Assembly: GCA_963746265.1 (NCBI GenBank)
Contig: CAVVAM010000011.1
Coordinates: 248,001-312,000, forward strand
Direction: 5' to 3'
Source: Ilumatobacter sp963746265
Lineage (GTDB): Bacteria > Actinomycetota > Acidimicrobiia > Acidimicrobiales > Ilumatobacteraceae
DNA: 64,000 nucleotides
The notes under the pieces are model-generated. The model was not told the origin of the DNA and made no database searches. It saw nothing but the letters and a program-made list of their open reading frames with translations. Numbering within the stretch: position 1 is the stretch's first letter; every line of letters starts with the position of its first letter. Both the position numbers and the translations under genes were made by a program. Shown here in pieces: positions 17,213-25,452 of this stretch.

Positions 17213-17902
17213 ATGACCACGATCATCGACCTGTCACAGGACATCTACGAGACCATGATGGTGTACCCCGGGCACCTCAAGACGGTGCAGTTCCAGCATG
17301 CATACCACTACGAGACCGAAGTGAATTTCGAGAGCGACTTCTCGTTCCAGACGACTGGACTGATGCTGAACGACAACGGTCCCACCCACGTCGATTCGTT
17401 CAGTCATCTCGACCCTGATCCCGATGCGCCGACCATCGACCAGATGCCACTGGATCTCTTCCACGGATCGGGTATCTGCCTCGATGTGTCGCACGTGGCG
17501 CCCCGAACGGACATCACCGACGCCGACTGCGAGGAGGCCCTGGCGGCGTCGGGGCAGCAGCTCGACGAGGGCGATGTGCTGCTGTTCCACACCGGCACGT
17601 GGGAGAAGTACGCCGGCACGCAGGACTACCTGACGACCTTTCCCGGTTTGGGCGAAGCGGCCTCCGCGTGGATCGCCGATCACAAGGTGAAGGTCTTCGG
17701 TGTCGACTCGCCGACGCCCGACAACCCGTCGAGCAAGATCTACCCGTGCCACCTGATGTCCAGGCACCAGCGGATCACCCACTACGAGAATCTCGCCAAT
17801 CTGAAACAGCTCCTCGGCACACGGTTCGAGTTCTACGGGTTTCCGCTGAAGATCGTCGGTGGGCATGGCGGCCCGACCCGAGCGGTGGCAATACTGTCCT
17901 AG
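17213..17902 (+). CDS. Cyclase-family metal hydrolase (kynurenine formamidase fold)
   Basis: 229 residues of the PF04199 cyclase family, which includes kynurenine formamidase, isatin hydrolase and polyketide cyclases. The metal-binding signature HxGTHxDxxxH appears as DNGPTHVDSFSHLDP, with the first His replaced by Asn-Gly text. FGVDSPTPDNP and GGHGGPTRAVAIL are also family-like. The start at ATG 17213 is preferred over an upstream in-frame start because GAGGGGG lies just before it. It probably hydrolyses an amide, lactone or ring in the island's pathway. Two bases separate it from the regulator gene. Confidence 0.82.
   Translation: MTTIIDLSQDIYETMMVYPGHLKTVQFQHAYHYETEVNFESDFSFQTTGLMLNDNGPTHVDSFSHLDPDPDAPTIDQMPLDLFHGSGICLDVSHVAPRTDITDADCEEALAASGQQLDEGDVLLFHTGTWEKYAGTQDYLTTFPGLGEAASAWIADHKVKVFGVDSPTPDNPSSKIYPCHLMSRHQRITHYENLANLKQLLGTRFEFYGFPLKIVGGHGGPTRAVAILS
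17892..17897 (+). promoter_or_regulatory. Probable -10 element (TACTGT) for the LacI-family gene
   Basis: TACTGT inside the cyclase 3' end is seven bases before ATG 17905. It suggests the regulator can be made from its own leaderless transcript in addition to readthrough from the cyclase promoter. Confidence 0.4.
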
Positions 17903-17904
17903 GG

Positions 17905-18945
17905 ATGCGCGAGGGATCGGGCGTGCGACCGAACGCGAGCAGCATCGACGTTGCAGCTCTGGCTGGGGTCTCGCAGGCCACCGTCTCCCGCGTGCTCACC
18001 GGCAGGGACCGGGTGTCCCCCGCCACGCGGGCCAAGGTGGAACGTGCATTGTCGGAACTGGGTTACCGACCCAACTTGCTGGCTCGTGGGCTGAAGACCC
18101 AGCGCACCGGCCTCATTGCGGTGGTGATCGCCGACATCACCAACCCGTTCTATCCCGAGATCGTCGAAGCTCTCAGCAACGAGCTCGCGGCCTCGGGCCA
18201 CCGGATGCTGTTGTGGAACGACGCGACGCACGGTGACAATTCGGAGGCGTTCGACGCGGTGCGGCAAGGTCTGGTCGATGGCGTCATCTTCACGACGGCA
18301 ACATCTGACTCCCCGACGTTGGAGCGAGCCCTCGAGGTGCGCACGCCGGTCGTGTTGGTGAACAGAACCGTCCACGACGCCGACTGCGACACGGTCACCT
18401 CCGACAACGTCACCGGGGGCCGCAACGTGGGTCGCTACTTCGCCGACAACCACCGCACGCCGGCGGTGATCTCCGGCCCCGAGACGGCAAGCACGAGTAG
18501 CGAGAGGGTGAGGGGTTTCTGCGAGGTGTATCCGCTCGGCAACGGCCTGCCGAAGCACCGTCTCGAGTACGCCGACTTCTCCCACGACTCCGGGGCTCGG
18601 TTCTGTCGCACGATGTTCGCTGGAGACGACCCGCCGGATGCGATCTTCGCCACCAACGATCTCACGGCATTCGGTGTCCTCGATGCGGCTCGGCAGTTGG
18701 GGGTTCGGATTCCGGAGGATCTCTGGGTGGTCGGCTACGACGATGTCGACATGGCGTCCTGGACGGCGTTCGACCTGACCACCGTGCGTCAGCCGAGCCG
18801 ACGCATGGCCGCCGAGGCGGTGTCGCTGCTCCGCGATCGCCTCGACGATCCAGAGCGGCCGTACCAACACCTGCGATTCGGGAGCGAGCTCGTCATCAGG
18901 GGCACGTCGGGCGTCGCAACGCTTCCGGCTCGTACCACTCCGTAG
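17905..18945 (+). CDS. LacI-family transcriptional regulator
   Basis: 346-residue repressor. The helix-turn-helix reads IDVAALAGVSQATVSRVL (about residues 12-29), followed by the hinge GYRPNLLARGL and a periplasmic-binding-type sensor domain (IADITNPFYPEIV, then FATNDLTAFGVLDA and VGYDDVDMASW). It probably senses the island's substrate and controls both divergent units. ATG 17905 is chosen because of the upstream TACTGT; GTG 17923 with GAGGG before it is a good alternative that removes six residues before the DNA-binding domain. Confidence 0.9.
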   Translation: MREGSGVRPNASSIDVAALAGVSQATVSRVLTGRDRVSPATRAKVERALSELGYRPNLLARGLKTQRTGLIAVVIADITNPFYPEIVEALSNELAASGHRMLLWNDATHGDNSEAFDAVRQGLVDGVIFTTATSDSPTLERALEVRTPVVLVNRTVHDADCDTVTSDNVTGGRNVGRYFADNHRTPAVISGPETASTSSERVRGFCEVYPLGNGLPKHRLEYADFSHDSGARFCRTMFAGDDPPDAIFATNDLTAFGVLDAARQLGVRIPEDLWVVGYDDVDMASWTAFDLTTVRQPSRRMAAEAVSLLRDRLDDPERPYQHLRFGSELVIRGTSGVATLPARTTP

Positions 18946-19184
18946 CGAGCGTCCGGTCCGAGGTTGCCCCGGTCTGGCGGACTCGTATCCCGAGGGCGTG
19001 AGCCCGGCCGCCCACTCGGATCGACGGGAGGTGTGTCTCACCACGTTCAGCGTCGGACCCGACCGCCCCCGCCTCGCTTCGAGGCCTCATCCGAACGGCC
19101 ATGGCGATGCGGTTCAGGAAGGTCGAGGCCTGCCGGAAGGGCTTTTCGCCTCCCAGCACCGTCGGAATGGGTCGCCCATCGGAG

Positions 19185-19190
19185 TACGTT
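19185..19190 (+). promoter_or_regulatory. Probable -10 element (TACGTT) of the HesB-like selenoprotein gene
   Basis: TACGTT ends eight bases before ATG 19199, the spacing seen at other unit heads in this window. It favours ATG 19199 over ATG 19193 and supports the reading that this small gene is expressed. Confidence 0.45.
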
Positions 19191-19198
19191 TCATGGTG

Positions 19199-19513
19199 AT
19201 GCAACTGGAGATCACGGACGAGGCACGAGCGTTGCTCGACAAGCGTGGTGGCACGATGACGATCGACTTCATCAAGCCCACCGGTTGAGGCAAGGTGGCT
19301 GAGGTGTCGGTCGACACCAACACGACGAACAAGAATCTGGCGCCGTACAGCCGTGTCCGGCACCCCGACTACCGAATTCTCGTCACGCCCGTGTTGAGTG
19401 GCATGGCGTCGCGCATGCGCATCACGACGAGGGGACGGTTCGTCAAGAACCTCGTCGTCGAGCTGTCCGACGAACGGCACCGACCGGTGTACGCCGAGGG
19501 CGGCGACTGCTGA
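19199..19513 (+). CDS. Candidate selenoprotein, HesB/IscA-like, with in-frame UGA as Sec30
   Basis: Read through the UGA at 19286-19288, this is one 104-residue protein: it begins MQLEITDEARALLDKRGG, reaches PTG-U-GKVAEVSVDTN around the UGA, and ends YAEGGDC. Both halves are in the same frame without any shift. The N-terminus looks like HesB/IscA-type small proteins, a family with known Sec-containing members. The UGA sits where such proteins have a Cys/Sec (GUGK). A hairpin matching the bacterial SECIS layout begins 15 bases downstream. The function of HesB-like selenoproteins is not established. Alternatives are a nonsense mutation or sequencing error. The next SDR starts three bases after the stop. 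Confidence 0.62.
19303..19318 (+). promoter_or_regulatory. bSECIS-like hairpin downstream of the in-frame UGA
   Basis: GGTGTC (19303-19308), loop GGTC (19309-19312), GACACC (19313-19318): a perfect 6-bp stem. The apical loop starts 21 bases after the UGA and begins with G, matching the bacterial SECIS rule of a small loop 16-37 bases downstream with G in the first two loop positions. Confidence 0.55.
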
Positions 19514-19516
19514 TCC

Positions 19517-20272
19517 GTGTTCCGGCTCGACGGCAAGATCGCGTTGATCACGGGGAGTACCCGTGGCCTCGGATTCGCCATGGCCGAGGCGTTGACCACG
19601 CAGGGTGCGCACGTGGTCATCAACGGTCGATCCGACGATGCGGTGATGGGCACGGTCGCCGAACTGAACCTCGACGGACGCTCGGCCTCGGGGATGGCGT
19701 TCGACGTGGCCGACACCGCGGCGCGAATCGCCGCGATCGACACGATCGTCGATCGGCACGGCGCGATCGACATCCTGGTGAACAACGCCGGCATCAACCA
19801 TCGAGCTCCTGTCGACGAGTTCGGAGAGGACGAGTGGCGCACCGTCATGTCGGTGAATCTCGATGCACCGTTCGCGCTGTCGCGCACCGCCGCTCGGCAC
19901 ATGGCCGTGACCGGGGCCGGACGGATCATCAACATCGCGTCGATCATGGGCACGGTCGCCCGCCCCACGATTCCCGCCTACGTCACGAGCAAAGCCGGCC
20001 TGGTCGGCATGACGAGAGCGCTGGCGGTCGAGTTGGCGCCCCTCGGGGTGACCGTGAACGCGATCGGGCCCGGATACGTCGCGACGGAGATGAACACGGC
20101 TCTCGTCGAGGATCCGGACTTCAACGCACTGGTCGTCGACAGCACGCCGGTCGGCCGTTGGGGTCGACCGGAGGAGATCGCCGCCGCGGCGGTGTTCCTC
20201 GCATCCGACGAGGCCTCCTACGTCAACGGCCAGACCCTGCTCGTCGACGGCGGGATGACGACGGCTCTGTGA
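19517..20272 (+). CDS. Short-chain dehydrogenase/reductase, gluconate 5-dehydrogenase-like
   Basis: 251 residues, classical SDR with a complete set of motifs: TGSTRGLG near 13-20, NNAG near 88-91, the catalytic Ser in IASIMG, YVTSK for Tyr/Lys, and NAIGPGY. The ending VNGQTLLVDGG is typical of FabG/IdnO-type enzymes. GTG start three bases after the candidate selenoprotein stop, so the two are probably co-transcribed. A sugar-acid or hydroxy-acid substrate is likely, but not readable from sequence. It is the last gene before the ribosomal protein operon resumes. Confidence 0.88.
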   Translation: MFRLDGKIALITGSTRGLGFAMAEALTTQGAHVVINGRSDDAVMGTVAELNLDGRSASGMAFDVADTAARIAAIDTIVDRHGAIDILVNNAGINHRAPVDEFGEDEWRTVMSVNLDAPFALSRTAARHMAVTGAGRIINIASIMGTVARPTIPAYVTSKAGLVGMTRALAVELAPLGVTVNAIGPGYVATEMNTALVEDPDFNALVVDSTPVGRWGRPEEIAAAAVFLASDEASYVNGQTLLVDGGMTTAL

Positions 20273-20315
20273 GAACTCCCGTTGCCGACCGGTTGGGGAG
20301 GGTCGGGGCCGCAGA

Positions 20316-20321
20316 TAGCAT
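20316..20321 (+). promoter_or_regulatory. Possible -10 element (TAGCAT) of rplU
   Basis: TTGGGG at 20293-20298, a 17-base spacer, then TAGCAT. The ATG is only ten bases further on, and GGAAG at 20325-20329 would lie at the very 5' end of such a transcript, so the assignment is tentative. Confidence 0.35.
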
Positions 20322-20331
20322 CCTGGAAGCT

Positions 20332-20643
20332 ATGTACGCAGTGATCGCCTCCGGCGGCAAACAGGAAAAGGTGACCGAAGGTCAGCAGGTCGAACTCGAG
20401 CTGCTCAAGGGCGACGAGGGCAGCGAGGTCTCGTTGACCCCGGTGATGCTCGTCGACGGCGACGATGTCATCGCCGGCAGCGATGCGCTGTCGGGCGCGT
20501 CGGTGACCGGCAAGATCATCGGCACCACCAAGGGCCCGAAGATCAACGGGTTCACCTACAAGCGCCGCACCAACAACCGTCGCCGCTACGGCCACCGCCA
20601 GAACTACACGGTGGTCGAGATCACCTCGATCAAGAAGAGCTGA
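20332..20643 (+). CDS. rplU: 50S ribosomal protein L21
   Basis: 103 residues, the normal length. The start MYAVIASGGKQEKV and the C-terminal signature KRRTNNRRRYGHRQNYT are diagnostic. L21 binds 23S rRNA in the large subunit. It is followed nine bases later by rpmA, as in most bacteria. In other actinobacteria rne lies close upstream; here about 10 kb of accessory DNA intervenes. Confidence 0.97.
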   Translation: MYAVIASGGKQEKVTEGQQVELELLKGDEGSEVSLTPVMLVDGDDVIAGSDALSGASVTGKIIGTTKGPKINGFTYKRRTNNRRRYGHRQNYTVVEITSIKKS

Positions 20644-20652
20644 GGAACTGAC

Positions 20653-20901
20653 ATGTCGAAGACCAAAGGTGGCGGCTCGACCCGCAACGGTCGCGATTCG
20701 AACGCCCAGCGCCTCGGCGTGAAGGCGTTCGGCGGCGAGGAGATCACCGCCGGCACCATCCTGATCCGCCAGCGTGGCACCAAGTTCCACCCCGGCAAGA
20801 ACGTCGGCAAGGGCGGCGATGACACGCTGTTCGCGCTCGTCGACGGTTCGGTCCAGTTCGGTACCCGCAAGGGCCGCAAGGTGATCGACGTCAACCCCTG
20901 A
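20653..20901 (+). CDS. rpmA: 50S ribosomal protein L27
   Basis: 82 residues. The N-terminus MSKTKGGGSTRNGRDSNAQR with the GG pair that reaches toward the peptidyl-transferase centre, then RQRGTKFHPG, is typical L27. There is no cleavable N-terminal extension of the Firmicutes kind. It is co-transcribed with rplU and followed by a strong terminator hairpin. Confidence 0.97.
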   Translation: MSKTKGGGSTRNGRDSNAQRLGVKAFGGEEITAGTILIRQRGTKFHPGKNVGKGGDDTLFALVDGSVQFGTRKGRKVIDVNP

Positions 20902-20935
20902 CGTCGTCCGGCGCACCGTCCGACAATCCTGAACT

Positions 20936-20962
20936 CGACCGGTCCACTCGGGCCGGTCGTTT
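20936..20962 (+). terminator. Intrinsic terminator after rpmA
   Basis: CGACCGGTCC, loop ACTC, GGGCCGGTCG forms a 10-bp stem (one G-T pair) followed by TTTGCGTT. It separates rplU-rpmA from the convergent dgt-like gene. Confidence 0.75.
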
Positions 20963-21077
20963 GCGTTCTCGACATCGGCCCGGGCGGGAGTGCGTCGAAG
21001 CGCAGCGGAAGCGGCGAACTCGCTGGGCGCGGCCGGCCCGACGCGTCCGCCCGGCATGCGCGGCGGCCGAGCACCAT

Positions 21078-22205
21078 CTACACGTCGATACCGAGAGGGA
21101 GCCGGTTGCGGTCCCAACCCAGCAGGGCGAGTGCCTGACGGCAGGCGAAGCGGTCGGTCATCCCACCGACGTACGCGACGGCGGCCCGCAGCGCCGCTGG
21201 GCTGCCGGCGTCGAGACCGTGGGCATCGGGCAGTAGGTTCGGCCGGTCCGCGTAGTGCTCGACGAGCGCTCGCAGCAGCTCGATCACCGAGTCGGCCTGG
21301 GCGACGCTCGCGGGGCGCAGGTACACGTGCTCGTAGTTGAATCGCCGGAACGCCGCCAGGGCCTCGGCGACCGATTCGACCATCCCGATCCGGCCGGTCG
21401 CAGCCGTGGCCTGGATCATCGCCCGGACGAACGTGCCGAGCTGGTGCGATCGATCGGTCCCGACGCGGCTGCTCACGATCTCGGGGAGCATGTCGTCGGA
21501 CACGATGCCGGCTGCGACCGCATCCTCGAAGTCGTGACAGACGTAGGCGATCCGGTCGGCCCACGACACGACCTCACCCTCGGGCGACGCCGGCGCCGGC
21601 CGACTCCACGAGTGGTTCCGTACGCCGTCGACCGTCTCGCGGCAGAGGTTGAGATGGGTCAGGGTCACGTCGGCACCCCAGACGGCGTGGTCGAAGCCTT
21701 CCTCGACATACGGCGTCAGTGCGTCCTCGCTCGCGTGCCCGCCCGGGCCGTGGCCGCAGTCGTGACCGATGGCGATCGCCTCGGTGAGCGCGACGTTCAG
21801 ACCGATCGCGGTCGACACCGAACGTGCCACCTGCGCCACCTCGAGCGCATGCGTCAATCGAGTTCGTTGGTGATCGTCGGGGAACACGAACACCTGCGTC
21901 TTACCGGCGAGCCGACGGAACGAGGTGTCGTGGAGGATCCGGTCGCGGTCACGCTCGAAACACGTGCGGAAGGGATCGGGCTCCTCGTCCACCGTCCGGT
22001 CCCCGGCATCGGTGGCCTTCGTGGCGAGCGGTGCGAGCAGTTCGTGCTCGCGGTCTTCGCGAGCGCGCCGATCGAGGGTGGCATCGCCCCCGGGGCCGGC
22101 CCACGAGTCTTCATGGGCCAGCGCCACGCCGTCCGCTCGGTGCCCGCGCATCGTCGCCACCCACCGCTCGGCGCGCTCCTGCATCGTGTCGTCGACGTCG
22201 ACCAT
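21078..22205 (-). CDS. dgt: dGTP triphosphohydrolase-like HD-domain protein
   Basis: 375-residue HD-superfamily phosphohydrolase, which likely splits dNTPs to nucleoside and triphosphate. Metal ligands appear as RTRLTHALEVAQVAR (first His) and the HD pair in GHDCGHGPGGHASEDAL. The N-terminal SFRRLAGKTQVF is also family-typical. ATG 22205 is chosen because TAACGT lies seven bases upstream; the long in-frame extension beyond it is antisense to obgE. The gene is divergent from obgE with only 69 bases between the starts. Confidence 0.87.
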   Translation of the reverse strand: MVDVDDTMQERAERWVATMRGHRADGVALAHEDSWAGPGGDATLDRRAREDREHELLAPLATKATDAGDRTVDEEPDPFRTCFERDRDRILHDTSFRRLAGKTQVFVFPDDHQRTRLTHALEVAQVARSVSTAIGLNVALTEAIAIGHDCGHGPGGHASEDALTPYVEEGFDHAVWGADVTLTHLNLCRETVDGVRNHSWSRPAPASPEGEVVSWADRIAYVCHDFEDAVAAGIVSDDMLPEIVSSRVGTDRSHQLGTFVRAMIQATAATGRIGMVESVAEALAAFRRFNYEHVYLRPASVAQADSVIELLRALVEHYADRPNLLPDAHGLDAGSPAALRAAVAYVGGMTDRFACRQALALLGWDRNRLPLGIDV

Positions 22206-22212
22206 CGCCGCC

Positions 22213-22218
22213 ACGTTA
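22213..22218 (-). promoter_or_regulatory. Probable -10 element (TAACGT) of the dgt-like gene
   Basis: On the minus strand TAACGT is followed by seven bases and ATG 22205, the leaderless layout. It lies back to back with the obgE element at 22262. Confidence 0.5.
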
Positions 22219-22261
22219 ACGGTGCCGGTGTCCGGTCGCGATGGGCATCCAAGGCCGTCGG

Positions 22262-22267
22262 TAGGAT
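22262..22267 (+). promoter_or_regulatory. Probable -10 element (TAGGAT) of obgE
   Basis: TAGGAT, seven bases, then ATG 22275: a leaderless layout identical to that of the radical-SAM gene at 5721. No clear -35 is visible. Confidence 0.5.
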
Positions 22268-22274
22268 CGCCTCG

Positions 22275-23531
22275 ATGTCCCAGTTCGTCGATGAAGCCCA
22301 GCTGAACGTGCGCGGTGGTGACGGCGGGGCCGGATGCGTGTCGTTCCGCCGTGAGGGTCCCGTCGTGATGGGCGGCCCCAACGGTGGAGACGGTGGCAAG
22401 GGCGGCGACGTCTGGATGATCGCCGACCACAACGTGTCGTCGTTGATCGCCTTCCGCGACTACCCGCACCGGCGCGCCGAGAGCGGCGTACACGGTAAGG
22501 GCAAGGACATGCACGGCGCACGCGGCCAGTCGCTCGAGATCAGGGTGCCCGAAGGCACCGTCGTCAGCGACATGTACACCGGCGACGTCATCGCCGAGCT
22601 GTACCACCACGGTGACCGGTTCCTTGCCGCATCGGGCGGCCGTGGTGGGCGCGGCAACGCCAAGTTCCTGTCGAACAAGCGTCGTGAGCCCACGTTCGCC
22701 GAGCAGGGCGAGCACGGTGAGGAGCGCTGGCTGAAGCTCGAGATCCACCTCATGGCCGACGTCGCCCTCGTCGGCTTTCCGAGCGCCGGCAAGAGCACGC
22801 TCATCAGCGTGATCTCGGCCGCCAAGCCGAAGATCGCCGACTACCCGTTCACCACGCTCGAACCGAATCTCGGTGTCGTCAGCCTCGACGACGACACGAA
22901 CTTCGTCGTCGCAGACATCCCCGGCCTGATCGAAGGTGCCAGCGAGGGCCGCGGTCTCGGCCATCAGTTCCTCCGCCACATCGAGCGAGCCCGGGTGCTG
23001 TGCCTGCTCATCGATCTGGCCCCCATGGACGGCACGCCGGCCGCCGAACAGGAACGAGTGCTGCTGCAGGAGCTCGGTGCCTACCAACCCGAGCTGCTCG
23101 AACGGCCGCGCCTGATCGTCGGCACGAAGGCCGACGTCGTGCAGCCCGAGATGCTGGACGAGATCGGCTGGGAGCACCCGGTCATCTCGGCCGTGACCGG
23201 TCAGGGCGTCCGTGAGCTCGTCGGGCGAATGGCGGCGCTCGTGCACGAGGCCCGCCAGGAGATGCCCGAACCCGAGGGGTTGGTCGTGATCCGCCCCGAC
23301 ATCGAAGGTGCGATCGTCGAGCGGCTCGACGACGGTGAGTTCCGGCTGGTCGGACGTGACGTCGAGCGTGTCGTCGCACTCAACGACGTCACCACCCCGA
23401 CTGCACTCGGGTACATCGACCATCGGCTGAAGCAGATGGGCGTGTTCAAGATGCTCGGCCGCGCCGGAGCAGCCGAGGGCGATGTCGTCTGGATCGGCGA
23501 GTTCAGTTTCGAATACCAACCGGACCTGTGA
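22275..23531 (+). CDS. obgE: GTPase Obg/CgtA
   Basis: 418-residue GTPase involved in late 50S assembly and stress control. The glycine-rich Obg fold fills residues 1 to about 158 (RGGDGGAGCVSFRRE). The G domain has G1 GFPSAGKST at 167-175, G3 DIPGLIEGA from 214, and GTKADV at the G4 position, with Thr replacing the usual Asn. A C-terminal OCT domain (about 340-418) is present, as in other actinobacteria. Position after rplU-rpmA is conserved, although the dgt-like gene has been placed between. Confidence 0.96.
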   Translation: MSQFVDEAQLNVRGGDGGAGCVSFRREGPVVMGGPNGGDGGKGGDVWMIADHNVSSLIAFRDYPHRRAESGVHGKGKDMHGARGQSLEIRVPEGTVVSDMYTGDVIAELYHHGDRFLAASGGRGGRGNAKFLSNKRREPTFAEQGEHGEERWLKLEIHLMADVALVGFPSAGKSTLISVISAAKPKIADYPFTTLEPNLGVVSLDDDTNFVVADIPGLIEGASEGRGLGHQFLRHIERARVLCLLIDLAPMDGTPAAEQERVLLQELGAYQPELLERPRLIVGTKADVVQPEMLDEIGWEHPVISAVTGQGVRELVGRMAALVHEARQEMPEPEGLVVIRPDIEGAIVERLDDGEFRLVGRDVERVVALNDVTTPTALGYIDHRLKQMGVFKMLGRAGAAEGDVVWIGEFSFEYQPDL

Positions 23532-23559
23532 AGGGCCGACCTGTGATGGAACACCGGGC

Positions 23560-24681
23560 ATGAGGGTCGTGGCCAAGATCGGCACGGCGTCGATCACCGA
23601 CCACTTGGGTCAGATCTCGACAGCGGCGATCGCCAAGCTCGCGGGCGAGGTCGCCGAGCTGCATACGCAGGGCCACGAGGTGATCATCGTGTCGTCCGGC
23701 GCGGTGGCGGCAGGGGTGGCGGCGCTCGGCCTCGCAGCCCGACCGAGCGACATGCGCACCCTGCAGGCGGTGTCGGCGGTCGGGCAGGCCCGTCTCGTCC
23801 AGGCCTACGACATCGAACTGAGCCAGCACGGCCTCGTCGGGGCCCAACTGCTCGTCGATCCGTACGATTTCGTCGAGCGGTCACAGTATCTGCATCTGCG
23901 GGCGACACTCGACCGGCTGCTCGAGCTCGGTGTCGTGCCGATCGTGAACGAGAACGACGCCATCGCGAACGATGAGCTCCGCTACGGCGACAACGATCGG
24001 ATCGCTGCGTTGATCGCGAACAGTGTTCGCGCCGACGTCCTGGTGCTGCTGACCGACATGGACGGCGTTCACACCGCCGACCCGCGGATCGATCCGGACG
24101 CTCGGTTGATCCCGCTGATCCCGGCCGACGACCCCCTGCTGGCGATCTCGGCCGGAGATGGCGGCAGCGGCCGGGGCAGTGGCGGCATGGCGAGCAAACT
24201 GACCGCTGCCCGGATGGCTTCGTGGTCCGGGATCCGGTGTGTGATCGGGCGCGCCGACCGACCCGGCATCGTCGCGGGAGCCGTGTCCGACGAGCTGATC
24301 GGCACGACGTTCGCCGCCCACGATCGCACCCTGTCGGCACGGAAGCTGTGGATCGCCTTCGCCGCCGACGTCGCCGGCGCGATCTCGGTCGATGCCGGCG
24401 CCCGTCGTGCCCTGACCGATCGGCCGAACAGCCTCCTGCCCGCCGGGGTGGTGGCTGCATCGGGCGCGTTCGATCGGGGCCACGTGGTCGACGTGGTCGA
24501 CGTCGACGGTACGGCGTTCGCTCGCGGTCGCGTGTCGATGTCGGCGACCGATCTCCGGTCGGTCCTCGGCCGGCGCACGCCCGATCTGCCCGACGGCATG
24601 GTGCACGAGGTCGTGCACCGCGACGATCTCGTCGTCCTCGAACCGGTCACCGCCGTCGGTGCCCGGTTCAACCTCCGCTGA
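23560..24681 (+). CDS. proB: Glutamate 5-kinase
   Basis: First enzyme of proline synthesis: phosphorylates glutamate with ATP. 373 residues with the amino-acid kinase domain (KIGTASITD at the start, VSSGAVAAGVAALGL, NENDAIANDELRYGDND, LLTDMDGVHTADPR) and a C-terminal PUA domain (about 280-360). The start at 23560 begins MRVVAKIG, the usual ProB opening. It lies 28 bases after obgE, in the conserved obg-proB order. proA is not next to it. The stop abuts the pspA stop on the other strand. Confidence 0.95.
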   Translation: MRVVAKIGTASITDHLGQISTAAIAKLAGEVAELHTQGHEVIIVSSGAVAAGVAALGLAARPSDMRTLQAVSAVGQARLVQAYDIELSQHGLVGAQLLVDPYDFVERSQYLHLRATLDRLLELGVVPIVNENDAIANDELRYGDNDRIAALIANSVRADVLVLLTDMDGVHTADPRIDPDARLIPLIPADDPLLAISAGDGGSGRGSGGMASKLTAARMASWSGIRCVIGRADRPGIVAGAVSDELIGTTFAAHDRTLSARKLWIAFAADVAGAISVDAGARRALTDRPNSLLPAGVVAASGAFDRGHVVDVVDVDGTAFARGRVSMSATDLRSVLGRRTPDLPDGMVHEVVHRDDLVVLEPVTAVGARFNLR

Positions 24682-25446
24682 TCAGCCGGTGCTGTCTTCG
24701 ACCTGTGGCGCCGCCAGCGTCACACCGTCGAGCCCCAGCTCGGCACGGAGCTCGGAGAGTCGACCCTGTGCCTCGACGTTGGCCGTGGCCTGCTCGACCT
24801 CGAGGACGCGTGACGCGACCGACGCCTCGGTGAGCTCGCTGGCCGCCTTGGCCTTCGCGTAGCGGGCCTGGATCTTGTCCTCGACCTCTCGCAACGTCGG
24901 CACGTCGTCGCCGACGGTCTCGTTGAGCTGGTCCATCGCGACGTTCATCTCCTCTTGCATCTTGGCCTGCTCGAGCTGGCTGACCAGCTTGGACTTCTCC
25001 GCGATGCGCTCCTGCAGAAGGCGGCTGTTCTGGGCGACGGCCGCTTTGGCGGCATCGGCGGCCTCGGTGCTCTCGAGCACCATCGACTTGAGGCTCTCGA
25101 CGTCGCGTTCGACCTGGATCAGTTGACCGGCGATCGTCTCGGCGGCGTGCGCGTACTGAGCGGCTTTCTGGGCGTCGCCGGCCTTCTCCGCATCGGACGC
25201 CATGATCAGGGCCTGGCGGGCGTTGGCGTTGAGTTTCTCCAGCTCGGTCATCTTCCCGTTCAGTCGGATCTCGGCCTGCTTCTGGCCGGCGATCACGTTG
25301 GTGGCCTGCTCCTTCAATCGCTTGTGCTGCGACTGCGCCTCGGAGATCGCCTGCTCGAGTTGCACCTTCGGATCGGCTCGCTCCTCGAACGAGCCGGTCA
25401 GCTTGGCAGTCAGGTACTTCCACCACTTGCGTGCGAGCTTGAACAT
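24682..25446 (-). CDS. pspA: PspA/IM30-family membrane stress protein
   Basis: 254 residues, almost entirely helical coiled coil after an amphipathic N-terminal helix (MFKLARKWWKYLTAKL). PspA proteins form ESCRT-III-like assemblies that stabilise damaged membranes. The family text DPKVQLEQAISEAQSQHKRLKEQ-like opening is clear, and Cys is absent. It converges tail-to-tail with proB, the two stops being directly adjacent (TGATCA). No pspB/C genes are present, as is normal in actinobacteria. Confidence 0.9.
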   Translation of the reverse strand: MFKLARKWWKYLTAKLTGSFEERADPKVQLEQAISEAQSQHKRLKEQATNVIAGQKQAEIRLNGKMTELEKLNANARQALIMASDAEKAGDAQKAAQYAHAAETIAGQLIQVERDVESLKSMVLESTEAADAAKAAVAQNSRLLQERIAEKSKLVSQLEQAKMQEEMNVAMDQLNETVGDDVPTLREVEDKIQARYAKAKAASELTEASVASRVLEVEQATANVEAQGRLSELRAELGLDGVTLAAPQVEDSTG

Positions 25447-25452
25447 GCGCAG

